A program made the position numbers and the translations under genes. 64,000 nt of DNA from Castanea sativa (Eukaryota > Streptophyta > Magnoliopsida > Fagales > Fagaceae): positions 4,556,001 through 4,620,000 of the forward strand of contig NC_134017.1 of NCBI RefSeq assembly GCF_040712315.1. The letters are read 5' to 3'. Positions 10,434-21,278 of the stretch are shown one piece after another. Numbering within the stretch: position 1 is the stretch's first letter; the number at the start of each line of letters is the position of its first letter. Below the pieces are notes generated by a model. It searched no databases. It saw nothing but the letters and a program-made list of their open reading frames with translations, and had not been told where the DNA came from.

Positions 10434-11270
10434 TATCCCTAAAAATGATAATCAAATACTCTTCAATACTTGTTAGAACTTAGAAACTCAACTATATGCT
10501 ATGTATGTATAAAGCCACCATTCTCCAAGTTTTTTACATTAAAAAAATTAAATTTAAAAAAAAAAAAACCTTCAAGTTTTTGTATAAGAAAAATCCAAAT
10601 TTTTTTGGAGATATCCTCGACATGGAAATGAAACCACAAGGATTGATAGTTGCATAGGTGATGATGCATAATCTGGGTTCTTGTATGTACAATTTCCTTA
10701 TTCATTAGTAATGGGACAATTTTTCCTCTTCAGAAGTAGGAAAGGAGGATACAAATAGTCATGGGAAAAAACTAGGTGTTGTCTAGAATATCACTTTTGA
10801 CAGTTTCGAAAGTTACAATTGTGACTTAAAGATAAGATCATCAAATAATTTGTTCCTTCACTAATATATATAGATTTCTTCGTTGTTGTTGTTTTTGTTG
10901 TTGTTGTTATTATTATTATTATTTATTTTATTTTATATATACAACTGTACTTTTATCCAATATATATATGTGTGTGTGTACGCGCGCGCTTTTTTATTTC
11001 AAAAAAAAAAAATCAATCTGAGAGAGACCTGAGGTAATTTTGTCTAAATATGAATACAATAAATAAATTTCAAATTTTGTTCTAGAACCTTGGGTTTCAT
11101 TACAAATTACATTGCTGAATTAGGAAGAATAGAATATATGGAAGAAGTGGTATACAAAACGAAGTTACACGAGAATTTATTCTATTTACAAAGTTGCTTT
11201 AATGGAAAAACAAGAGGACATGATTATGTTGCTCAAATGCAATCACCTTTGAATTAAGAAAAATAATTTG
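10434..11270. other. AT-rich stretch, no gene seen
   Basis: It contains short (GTT)n/(ATT)n runs at about 10880-10925 and an (AT)n(GT)n(GC)n run near 10960-10990. No transposon end or coding frame was recognised. Confidence 0.5.
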
Positions 11271-11534
11271 GAGATAAATTATCAACATTTGAGTTTGGGT
11301 TTAAGTTGGATTTGTTAGAGAGATAGAGTTTTACTTTTTGTTAAGTTTGGATTAAACAAAAATAATTTTGTTTAAAAAAAATGATGAGTTTGAGTTTAAA
11401 TTTGACTTATTAGAGAGATAGAGTTTCACTTTTTTTAAGTTTAGACTAAACCAAAATAATTTTATTTAAATAAAATGATAATTTATTTGAATATTGTGCT
11501 GACGTGAAAAATTGTGAGAGTTTCAGAGATTTGA

Positions 11535-11538
<4 letters not shown>

Positions 11539-11586
<48 letters not shown>
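11539..11586. repeat. (TA)n microsatellite
   Basis: An uninterrupted TA run inside repeat R copy 1. The inverted copy 2 has a (TA)n at the matching place (about 55183-55222). Confidence 0.95.
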
Positions 11587-11588
<2 letters not shown>

Positions 11589-12261
11589 TGATAATTTCTA
11601 TTCCTAGTTGTGCCACCTTGATCTTCCAAAACAATCTCACAAGTCATACCCCATCCCCTAAAATCAAAATCCAAAACAAAAAACACTATGACCAAAGTTT
11701 CGTTTCTTTCTCCCCTAATTCTCCCTAATTCTAATGCACGCTTATTTATATTAGGCCTAGGTCGGTTTGGTTCAGTCGGATCTAAGGACTAAAGTATGGA
11801 TTTCCTTTTTTTTTTTAGGAAAAGGAATTAATAATTATATTTTTTTACAAAGGGGTTACTTCTTTATTTTGAAGTGTAAAAAAAAAAGTGAACAGACCAA
11901 ATTATTTATAATACCCAAAAAATTTAATTTAAAAAAAATGGAGAAAAGAAAAGGGGTTTGCATTACTTTTATAGTATTCATGATTAATCTCACAAATTTG
12001 GAGATAAATTATCAACGTTTCAGTTTAAATTGGACTTGTTAGAGAGATAAAGTTTTATTACTTGTTAAGTTTGGATTAAACAAAAATAATTTTGTTTAAA
12101 AAAATGATGAGTTTGAGTTTAAGTTGGACTTGCTAGAGAGATAAAGTTTCACTTCTTATTAAGTTTGAACTAAATAAAAATAATTTTATTTAAATAAAAT
12201 GACAATTTTATTTAAATATTGTGCTGACGTGAAAAATTGTGAGAGTTTCAAAAATTTCGGT

Positions 12262-12263
<2 letters not shown>

Positions 12264-12299
<36 letters not shown>
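12264..12299. repeat. (GT)n microsatellite
   Basis: A GT run ending in GCGCGCG, directly after the TGCTGACGTGAAAAATTGTG segment of repeat R. A shorter GT run follows the next copy of that segment near 12347-12362. Confidence 0.9.
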
Positions 12300-12300
<1 letters not shown>

Positions 12301-12960
12301 AATATTGTGCTGACGTGAAAAATTGTGAAAGTTTCAAAGATTTCGGTTGTGTGTGTGTGTATATGTAAAAGGTCTCACATAAATCTTTCACCTTAGCTCC
12401 AAATTAATTTGGGCTGGCCTTGGCTCACTGATTGTTGTTTATTATTTTATTTTTATTTTTATTATTAAATTTCAATATATGACATCTTTTATTCCACCAT
12501 CAAAGACTTTAGCAATTGAATTAACTAGAACTCATGATGATTGTTTCTGCTTGATTCAGAGAAAATACCCATTTTGAATGATCTGTAATAGAGTCTACTA
12601 CACTAACCAAGAAGGAGTGTAAATGGAGGAAGCAAGGTATTGGCATAATACTTTTGAACACAATTTATTCGTGATGAGACAATAGTCATCACTTTTGAAC
12701 CTTTGTGAATAGTTATATTCAATTTCACTAAAGCATCTGTTTAATTTGAATAAATTTCCGCATAACATTGTTTGGTACACTACTTGTTGCACGGATTCTT
12801 TTCTTCTTGATTTAGTGATTATTGATCCTTTTAAACCACGCAATGCCCAATTTATTTTCATTGAAGCCAACTCTGTAACTTGGACAATAGCTTTTACTTT
12901 GAGCAGCGTTGGATCTGGGATTATTGCTTTGGGGAGCCAAAAATTGTATTATTGTACGAA

Positions 12961-13047
12961 ACTCTCTTTTTTTTTTTTTTTTTTTGGGTTAGGGAAAGGT
13001 GATAACATGAAACCCTAGAGGCTAATTCTAGAAATCAAACTTGCCAC

Positions 13048-13092
<45 letters not shown>

Positions 13093-14340
13093 GTAGGTGA
13101 AGCTGAAAGAAACTCAAATTAGAATTCCAAATTAGAATAAATCATTTATTCTTAAAGAGTTTTATTTCTTAATTTTAGAATCAAATATGGGACCACATCA
13201 TAAATATTCATCTAAGTGAGTTATTAAGTGCAAAAACTAAAGAATCTAAAATAAATGAATTGTTAAAAAAAATGTGCTTCACAATAATTAAAAAAGAAAT
13301 GGACAATTTATATTTTATACCTAATAATATCCTTACAAAATTTTTTAAAGAGTTAAAAAAATATAAAAATGACTATCAATATAATTTAAATTATATCTAT
13401 AGGAATTATATTATGCATTTTATAGTATATCTTTAAATGTATCCATGCATATGCATGGGGTTACAAATTAGTTGATATAGATGATAGACACTTGTCATCT
13501 CACTAGGGCCGAACCTCTAAAATTAAAAGGCTTGAAAATAAAAATTGGCCATTCAGTAAGAAATATACTAAAATTCAAAACTAAAGTAATATAAGAAAGC
13601 TAAAACTAGCACATATTCAATATTAAAAATATGTAAACAAAATAAGTATATGAGATGATTATTTCTTATTACATTTCACCTCAATCATTGTAATATATCA
13701 AAATCAAAATTATTTTAAAGTGCAAAAATCATTTGTAATTGATTTTGTACTAAATGTTGTAGTGATTTCCCTTTCAATGTACAAATTAAACAAATCCGTT
13801 AAAATCATCTCTTTTTTTTTTTAATTTTAATTTTTATGAACCTAACTTTGACAATATTCATGACTGAAAAATGTTTGTTTCATACTTGTAATAAAAACTA
13901 AAAAAGTAAACAAAAGTAAAATTATTATGTAAAGGAAATAGTTTTAACCATGTGATAAGTACGAATATTCCTGGGAAAAAATATCTGATTGGGATTGTTA
14001 TGTAAAAAATTAAGACACACACCACTAAAAAAAAAAAAAAGCACTAACAATATTTTAGGTAGAAATGTAACACATCATTATGTTTTTGAGAGATTCGGTA
14101 ATTTAACAATTTATCAGAGAATGACATCCTAAGTTTGATCCTTGACTTGTTAAAGAAGAGTTTAAACCCACACATGAAGGGGTGTGCTAGAATTATAGTT
14201 ACATGATTTCCTAATAACTTAAATTTTTGGAACAATCAATAATTTAATAAGCCCAAAGTCAAATTTTTAACTTTGTGTCACAAATATCAAACAAGCATAC
14301 TAAAACACTAAACAAAAATAAGCAAGTGATTCTTTTATGT
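12961..14340. other. AT-rich stretch, no gene seen
   Basis: It holds a poly-T run at about 12967-12986 and an (ATA)n microsatellite at 13048-13092. The rest is AT-rich with no coding frame I would trust; a 63-codon minus-strand frame near 14044-14235 has no recognisable feature. Confidence 0.5.
13048..13092. repeat. (ATA)n microsatellite
   Basis: About fifteen consecutive ATA/AAT units. Confidence 0.95.
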
Positions 14341-14892
14341 TAAATTTTTTTTGGATTAGTTTTCAAGCCAAATTACTTTATTTCAATTAATGATCCTAAT
14401 CTAGAAAACACCATTAGAATTAGAATAAAAACAAAAGGTATAGACATGTAATCAAATTCTCATGATCTATCAATTCATTGGAAAACCATCCATGAATTAA
14501 CAAATTACCTCAAACAAGTACAAAATATCTATAAAATATTTTTTTAGAAATCTTTGGACCTAGACTTTTGAAAATAAAAATAAGTTCTAGATTAATTGAT
14601 TGGAAGGATCTAGAAGTTCCAAAACAATTGCTTTTAAATGATCTAACAGAAGATGAAAGCAAAGATCCAGGCCATATATCTCTTCAAGCTTCAGGAAAAA
14701 ATCTTTATTTTATTGATAATAGATTTTCATAACTGAATAAAAGATTTTCCTCAGCATGAAAATGAGTGGGAAAATTTCGCAAGAATGAGTTTCTTAATCC
14801 CAAGAAATGCCATTAAACAAGAAGACGAAGCTGAAAGCAGTAGTTCTCAAAAAGAACCAATTCCTATGAAAAATGTACAAATATTGGGCTAA
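14341..14892 (+). pseudogene. Unidentified coding relic next to a copia LTR
   Basis: A plus-strand frame is protein-like over roughly 14350-14728, interrupted by TAA at about 14447-14449 and ending in TAA at about 14729. A frameshift then leads into a second open stretch (about 14737-14892) with an acidic, Ser/Glu-rich tail. The first part has alternating charged and hydrophobic residues (IRIRIKTKG, LTNYLKQVQN, FGPRLLKIK, LIDWKDLEVP). There is no ATG at a sensible place, so its 5' end is missing. I do not recognise the family. One possibility is an old endogenous pararetrovirus movement-type protein; that is a guess. The right edge coincides with the truncated copia LTR at 14927. Confidence 0.4.
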
Positions 14893-14926
14893 TTAATTTA
14901 AGTTTTATCTATTGATTCTTACAGGT

Positions 14927-15773
14927 TATCATTAATTATATTTAATACCACTATATAAATATAATTGCACTCTAGGCCTTATTAATAAAGTATATCTCAA
15001 GACTTTAATGATATCATTTGACCCCTTCATGAAATATCCATAGTGAGCAAAGTCATAATAAATTGTTACTTTGTAAACAACTATTTTATCCTTGAGTACC
15101 CACTTTAATCTTTTAGTTATTCACATTTATTGAAATCAAATTTTAATAAATATAAACTATAGTAAACTTATCTCAAGGAGATATTTCATGTCTCTATAAA
15201 AAGAGATTATGAATTTCATCTTGAGAATATGTGTTCCCTCAACACTACGTTTGGTTACCCAATATACTGAGGTTTTGACCGTGAATATTAGATCTCACTC
15301 TTAATATATCAAAGTAACCTACATTTCATGATCAAGTTCACTACCCTCTTAGGATTGAAAGTCTATGAAATTAGAAGTCGTGAGATTAATTATTCAGGTG
15401 ACAGTTGTTGATTAAATAATTAATCTTACAGCAGTTTAGTTCAATATGTCTTAACTCTTAAGACACATCAACACACCAACACACCAACTAAAAGTCTCCA
15501 CTTCCATGATCAAGACAAATCATCTTAGTTGATGTGTTATAATTTTCACAAATGAAGCACCTAATTTCATCACCGACTACGAACTACATTTTGAGTTTAA
15601 AAGAAACTTGTGATTTATATCTTCTGTGACTAAATCACATAAATGACATACAATGCATCTCATGGACTATGATAATGTTCTATTAGTTCATTTATAAATA
15701 GTCTCATATAATTAAACAATTTAATTATTTATGACATGCCAATAAATTCGATTTTAAGGCATAAACCCCAACA
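14927..15773 (-). mobile_element. 3' LTR of copia element, truncated
   Basis: It matches the distal part of the right LTR (22752-23155) starting at the TTAATTATATTTAATACC segment, and ends in CCCCAACA. It is longer than the matching part on the right because a block of about 430 bp (about 15107-15570) is deleted there. Confidence 0.75.
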
Positions 15774-15787
15774 ATCTCCCACTTGCC
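15774..15787 (-). other. Polypurine tract of copia element
   Basis: On the minus strand GGCAAGTGGGAGAT stands immediately before the 3' LTR start TGTTGGGG, the usual copia arrangement. Confidence 0.7.
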
Positions 15788-16251
15788 CTCAAAAACAATT
15801 TACCATAAATCTGACACTTATTTCCCTTTAGAGTAATTCATAATCACTCTAAGGCAAGGTTTGGAAACAAGTTTCAGCCAGATTCATTGCATAAATTGTC
15901 TTTTCTACTACTACAAATCACGTACTCATATTTCTCTAATGAGACAATGCTTACGCTTAATGTGTATCTTCACCACCTAGGATGAACATATATCTTGAAG
16001 TTCAACTTCATGAATTACAATCAAACTACAAGTCAGAGTTTGTACAACCAGTAACCATCTAATCTTCACTTTGGTGGACAAACATATAATCCCTTATTCT
16101 CCTGAGATATTTGAGTAAATGCTTTACTCCCACTAAATTAAGTGATCTTTGATTCAATTAATATTTTCTTATCATGTCCACCGGAAAATAGATATTTAGC
16201 CTAGTATATAGCATAGCATAAAGACTTCCTATTAATATGGTATAAGGAACC

Positions 16252-16859
16252 ATCTTTGATGAGGAATGAAGAAAAATTAAATTACTCCAGACCGTCCATG
16301 GTCATCCACCCCAGCAGTGGTCCAAAAGAAAGCACCAAGATAAGAATAACGTCCATGGTCGTCCATGGACGAAAACACACCCGCAGCACTCGTCCTAGGA
16401 AAGCTATCAACCCCGTCCTTTTGAAGGGGTTCGTCCACAAGAGGACCCCTAGACGAGCCGTTTACACTTCGGAATTCCTGAGTACATGTCACCACTCCGT
16501 AATATATGCATAACTTCCGGTGACCGTTATATGAGAAAATATAACTCCTAAACGGTTGTGGAAGTTATCCTTAAACCCTCGCACCTCCTCAAATCTAGGG
16601 GAGGTTACAAGCCCAATAACTGTTCCTAGGACACTATATAAACACCCATTCAGACTAGAAAAAGGTACGCTTTATATTTCCCAAAAAGTTGAAACTCCGA
16701 AAATATAGAGAGAAGACTAACTTTGCCATCGGAGGGCTTGGCCGGCAATCCCAGTCACCTTTGATCGTTTTTCTTTCTTTTCCAAGTCATTGAAGGAGCA
16801 AGCAATCCTGTCAAGTTTGAAGCATCCAGCCTACTGATTTTCTTTGCATCATCAATCTT
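16252..16859 (+). mobile_element. Solo LTR of the Tat family, nested in copia, with TSD
   Basis: A 598-bp LTR from TGATGAGG (16257) to GCATCATCA (16854) is flanked by a perfect 5-bp duplication, ATCTT, at 16252-16256 and 16855-16859. Its second half matches the LTRs at 4460-5129 and 9760-10428 (for example the TTTGCCATCGGAGGG segment and the CAGCCTACTGAT.TTCTTTG end). The first half, rich in CGTCC/GGACGA, is more diverged. It interrupts the copia pol relic. Confidence 0.88.
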
Positions 16860-16879
16860 AATACGCTCTTCCTTTTATA

Positions 16880-17620
16880 TTTCTTAGGACTATAGTCCTA
16901 TATAAAGGAACTTCAAACTTAAAAGGAAAGAATCCTTTCTTGAAGTATTACATGCTATACTTGGCTAGAATCTAATATATTTAAGTAGTATGAGATAAAC
17001 CCAACATCCTAATTTCTAAATTTTAACAAAGTTTAATTTTAAGGATGTGACTAGTCTTTTCCAAGTACTTTATATCAAACTGAACTAGACAACAAAAAAC
17101 TTCATTGATGACAATAGCTTTACATCATTCTAAATTATTAGAATGTCATCAACATATATTAAGAAATTTATTTTTCTATATAGCTTTTACACACATAAGG
17201 CTTTTAAATACTTGATCAAAATCAAACAATTTGATTACTTGATCAAAGATTATATTTTATGATTTAGATGCTTGCTTTAGTTCATAAATGGACTTTAAAC
17301 AAGTTGCATACTAAACACTACTAGTTCTTTGCTATGAACAAGTCTAGTTACATCATATAGATGTCTTCCTCAAGATTGCTACTAAAAGAAGCTTTCTTGA
17401 TATCCATTGTCATATTTCATCCAAATAAAATATAATGAATAAGAGAATCTAGATAGAGCCAAACTTGACTATTGGTGAAAAAATCTTTTCATAGTCGAAC
17501 TATTTTTTTCTGAATAAATCTTTTCGCTACTAGTCTTGACTTTGAAGGTTTGCACCTTCTAATCTATCAATCTTATTTTTTTTGTAGACCTATTTGAAAA
17601 AATAGGTTTAATGCTACTAG
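16880..17620 (-). pseudogene. Copia reverse transcriptase relic
   Basis: Read on the minus strand, 17134-17163 gives LIYVDDILI, the catalytic YVDD motif of copia RT. Further upstream in the coding sense, 17268-17305 gives a CKLLKSIYGLKQAS-like block once a frame change is allowed. The flanking sequence is full of stops and small indels, so no frame longer than about 60 codons survives. The nested solo LTR (16257-16854) lies on the RNase H side. Confidence 0.6.
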
Positions 17621-18199
17621 GGGCCTCTATAAGTTCTAGACTTTAAATAGAATCTAATTCTATTCACATAACCTTGATCCAGTAATCCATATTTATATCA
17701 TCTATTCTCTTTACGTAGGACCGAGGATCAAATTTATATCCTTGTAGAATGACTTCAAAAGTTTATCCCAAAAGTATGAATTTATTTGGTAATTAATAAT
17801 CCTCCCGCTACGATATTGTACTGGTATTATAGTTATCTACAGAATAATGTCTTGTGGTGTATCTAATACAACCATCTCATTTCGAATTGTATTTTATAGT
17901 TGTCTTACAATAAATTCTACAATTTTTCCTCTAGAACATTCTACCTTTAAAAGAGCTATATTCCTCTTTTATGTATGCAGTGACTTAAAGAAGTCACTGG
18001 AACTTCATTCCTTTACGAAAAGGAACCCTAGATCTTATTATCCTCTAAATAGAATTCATTGACTAGGAATATAATAAAATAATGGTTCTAAAAGCCCATC
18101 TTTCACCAATCTTGAATATCATTTAGATTAATAAGATCTAGACATAAGTGTCAAAACATGCAATTACAAAGGATGGAAAGTTTCTCTTTAAAAATAAAA

Positions 18200-18290
18200 C
18201 ATGTAAATTTTCATCTAGAAGACAATCATGGACAATGCTTAGCTTTACCAAAATGGAAACACTTTCCTTTTGGTCATACTTTTAAGTCTA
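18200..18290 (-). pseudogene. Copia gag zinc-knuckle relic
   Basis: The minus strand encodes a CFHFGK stretch, a CCHC knuckle whose second Cys has become Phe (Cys and Phe codons differ by one base). The position upstream of the RT relic in the minus-strand sense fits gag. No longer frame remains. Confidence 0.4.
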
Positions 18291-18299
18291 ATTTTCCTT

Positions 18300-21262
18300 A
18301 GGCAACTACTAGGGCAACTAGCTTGTCCAATTGTTTGGTATTATAATTCCTCTTCTTACTACCCTTACCTTTCAATTCAGACTAAGAATTTGAATTAAAT
18401 CATGTTGATTCTAGCCTTAACTTTTAGGATGTCTTTCGTTGCTTTGAACTCACTTATCAACTCAGATAATATAAAAAGAATTTATTTTCAAAACAATCTA
18501 AATTGATCAAATGATTCTAACAAGGACTTGTGGATCATATCCATATGAGATTAACATTTAATCTCTTCATACAAGAATTCCAATTCATTTAAAAATAAAA
18601 TATTTTCATAAAACGATTTAGATTGGAACTCTTTAAGCCTTTCTTAGCACTCAATATGATTTATATCAAACATCTCATTTAGACTTAATATAAAGTCTAA
18701 GTCTAGTACGAACTCTTGCATCTCATGTTGTAGCACAATTGAGATAGAAGTCAATGTAACATTTTAGCATTTCAATGGAAACTATGATCACGTCATAAGC
18801 TATCTTCTATAAATGCATCATGAATAGGAAATTATGACAATGCTGAATTGAAACATATTTATCTACTTTAGCTCCTTTAAGCACCATGTCTAAAATTATT
18901 TTTTAGTTAATGTGATTCGATTAAAATAGTAGTTAGAGAACAAAAAATTATGGCAATGTCAATTTGAGACTACAAACTTAATTACAAGGACATTATATTT
19001 TGCAACCATAACCATATAATATGGAATCCTAAAACCATATTATATTAGGTGCAACAAAAACCCAATCCCGCAATTCGTTTTCCTCAATAGCGAGTTTATA
19101 CTAATCACTATGATCAGGCGAGAAATATTCTGATTATTAATGCTATCATGGTAACTCTTACCGAACAAAAATAATTTGCCGCTTTTCCTTCAACTTCTAA
19201 GTAATAATGACATAGCTCCTTTGGGAGGTTAACATTACACTTAGCCTAGTGTACACTATTATCTAGAATCATGTGTAGTCACATTTCATCTCCCTTATAG
19301 TGTTTAAACTTATAGTACCATGAAACAAAACACCCTCCTTTGGGATCACGAGGCATATACGCCAAGACGAGATGCTTATTCACACTACTTTAAATAGGTA
19401 AGCTCAATCTTGTAGTACTATGAAGTAAACACCCTCCTTTGAGATCGCGAGGCATATACTCCAAGACGAGGTACTTACCCACACTACTATGAACCGATAA
19501 TGAAAGCCGTGAGATCCAACCCTTGTATCTCTCTCCCACTTGAAATTTTAAAACAAGTGGATTGTCTTGAAATCATTGTGATCTCATCACAATTTTAACC
19601 CTACACATCAAATGTGTTTAATTGTTTAAATTTAATGTGATGTTACTAAGTCACGTCACAATAGCATAACGAACATTCATTCAATCACAAAGAAGTTTAA
19701 TCATATAATCAATGAAGTAAATACTCTCCGCTTGGAATGCAAGACTCAAAGTCAAGACAAGGTATCTATTCACATTACAATAAACTTAACAAAAGGGTTA
19801 TTTCAGCATTCCCGCTCGTTATTTTGGTTTTTCTTAAATAATTGTGATCACATTACAACTAATAACCTTGCACTTGATAAAGACTCTAATCTCATTAGAA
19901 TCACTAACTAAAATAGAAGTCCTAAATTATTTAGGATTCCTTAAACACTAGTGAATCAAAAATTAGTTATATAGAACTCTATCCTTAATTTACTAGATAA
20001 ATTATTTTAATCTCATTAGAAACTATATAACTTTAATTAGAATTTTTTAATCTCATTAAAAACCTATAATTAAAATAAATTAAGGACTTTTAATCATAAA
20101 ACAATTTAGGACTAAGAGTTCTATTTAACTAACATTTTTGATCTCATTAGGTCTTTTAGTTAGATGATTAATAAATGTCCTTGACTTTTAAGGAATATAA
20201 AATTAATCACATAGTTTTGCCTTTTATCAAAGTTTTAACACTTAGTCAAAAACAAGTGAAAATTCAAAATTCAGTGCCTACAATCGGTCGAACCTTTTCT
20301 CAATCGAACGAAAAAATGAAGAAATTCATCACAAAGCTTCTACCTCGTTCGATTGATTCTCGATTATTATTGGATCGATCAAAATTAACATTTGATCAAT
20401 CGAAAGGAATTCTCGATCGATCGAGACAATGAATAATTTCATCATAGAGTTTCTAACTGACTCGATTGGTTCTCGATTCCTCTTCGATCAATCAAAAAGT
20501 ACATTCGAACGATCAAAAGGAATTCTTGATCGATCGAAACACGCATTACATAATTTTTTTACAATTTTCCAACAACCGTTTTTGACATCTTCATTGCTTT
20601 CTTCTATCAAAAACACTTTTTGATTTATCAACGAAGATTTACAGATCAAACATAAGGGTTTTCAATATCAAGATCAAGAACCATAATAATGCTAGAAACC
20701 TTGAAAACATAATCTTAACCTCATTAGGAATAAATTTCATTAAAGGATTTTAACCAATGACCAAAATACTTTAAATCTAGCACTAGCATACTATTTGATC
20801 AAAAAAATATATCATTAGACTAACATATACCACGACACCGTCACTATAAATCATGGCATATTAATTCCAATGCTTGATCACAAACGGATCAAAGTTAAAA
20901 CATGTTTATAAGATGGCCAAGGAAACAAATATCAACATATAAATCCTATCAACCTTTTATTTATAATATACGGATTCAATAGATATAAGGTACTTCAATC
21001 CTTATGGCATACGGATTCCACATTATCAATATATATACCAATTCAATATGAAATAAGGTATTTGAATCCTTGATGCATACAAACTCCAGGAATACGACAC
21101 CATTAAAGCATGAATATTAAAAAAAAAAAATATGACATGGTACCATTAATCTAAAACAAAATTATGCAGAAAAATTACTATAAAAATTCTCAAACACTAA
21201 GTAAAAGGTTTTTCTTTAATTCTAAAACTCAATCACATATTATACAAGCATAATATTGAAGA
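18300..21262. other. Copia internal region without recognised coding
   Basis: This lies between the gag relic and the primer-binding site. It holds a 99-bp repeat pair (about 19310-19500) whose core is CACCCTCCTTTG..ATC.CGAGGC, with a weaker third copy near 19700. It also holds a CGATCGA-rich tandem pair at about 20320-20545. Plus-strand frames at 20175-20623 are by-products of that repeat. No protein domain was seen. Confidence 0.45.
20320..20548. repeat. CGATCGA-rich tandem pair, about 113 bp
   Basis: Two imperfect copies, each running from AT(A)TTCATCA.A through a TCGATTG.TTCTCGATT segment to GGAATTCTCGATCGATCGA. The TCGATCGA palindromes are concentrated here and are not seen elsewhere in this density. 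Confidence 0.7.
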
Positions 21263-21276
21263 CCGCTCTAATACCA
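21263..21276 (-). other. Primer-binding site of copia element
   Basis: The minus strand reads TGGTATTAGAGCGG, two bases inside the LTR end. This is one base away from the TGGTATCAGAGC complement of initiator tRNA-Met that many copia elements use. Confidence 0.7.
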
Positions 21277-21278
21277 AT

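Larger units (their letters stand above)
11271..12960 (+). repeat. Unclassified dispersed repeat R, copy 1
   Basis: This sequence recurs in reverse complement at 53519-55510 (copy 2). The block around 12600-12950 also recurs at about 57420-57780 (copy 3) and 29500-29830 (copy 4). Within copy 1 a 250-bp segment is present twice in direct orientation (about 11272-11530 and 11997-12260). Each contains a tandem dimer of a 115-bp unit with TTGTTAGAGAGATA and AAAATAATTTT motifs. The segment ends in TGCTGACGTGAAAAATTGTG followed by TA or GT microsatellite. A 90-codon minus-strand frame (12598-12870) is similar to one in copy 2. It is not recognisable and is probably repeat-derived. Confidence 0.7.

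Noticed and set aside
11446..11695. Minus-strand frames with Ile-Tyr runs
   Set aside because: These are translations of a (TA)n microsatellite. The same pattern appears at 34920-35171 and 50107-50349.
16256..16513. 85-codon frame in the solo LTR
   Set aside because: It begins at the LTR edge and is LTR sequence with GGACGA repeats, without a protein match in the related LTRs.
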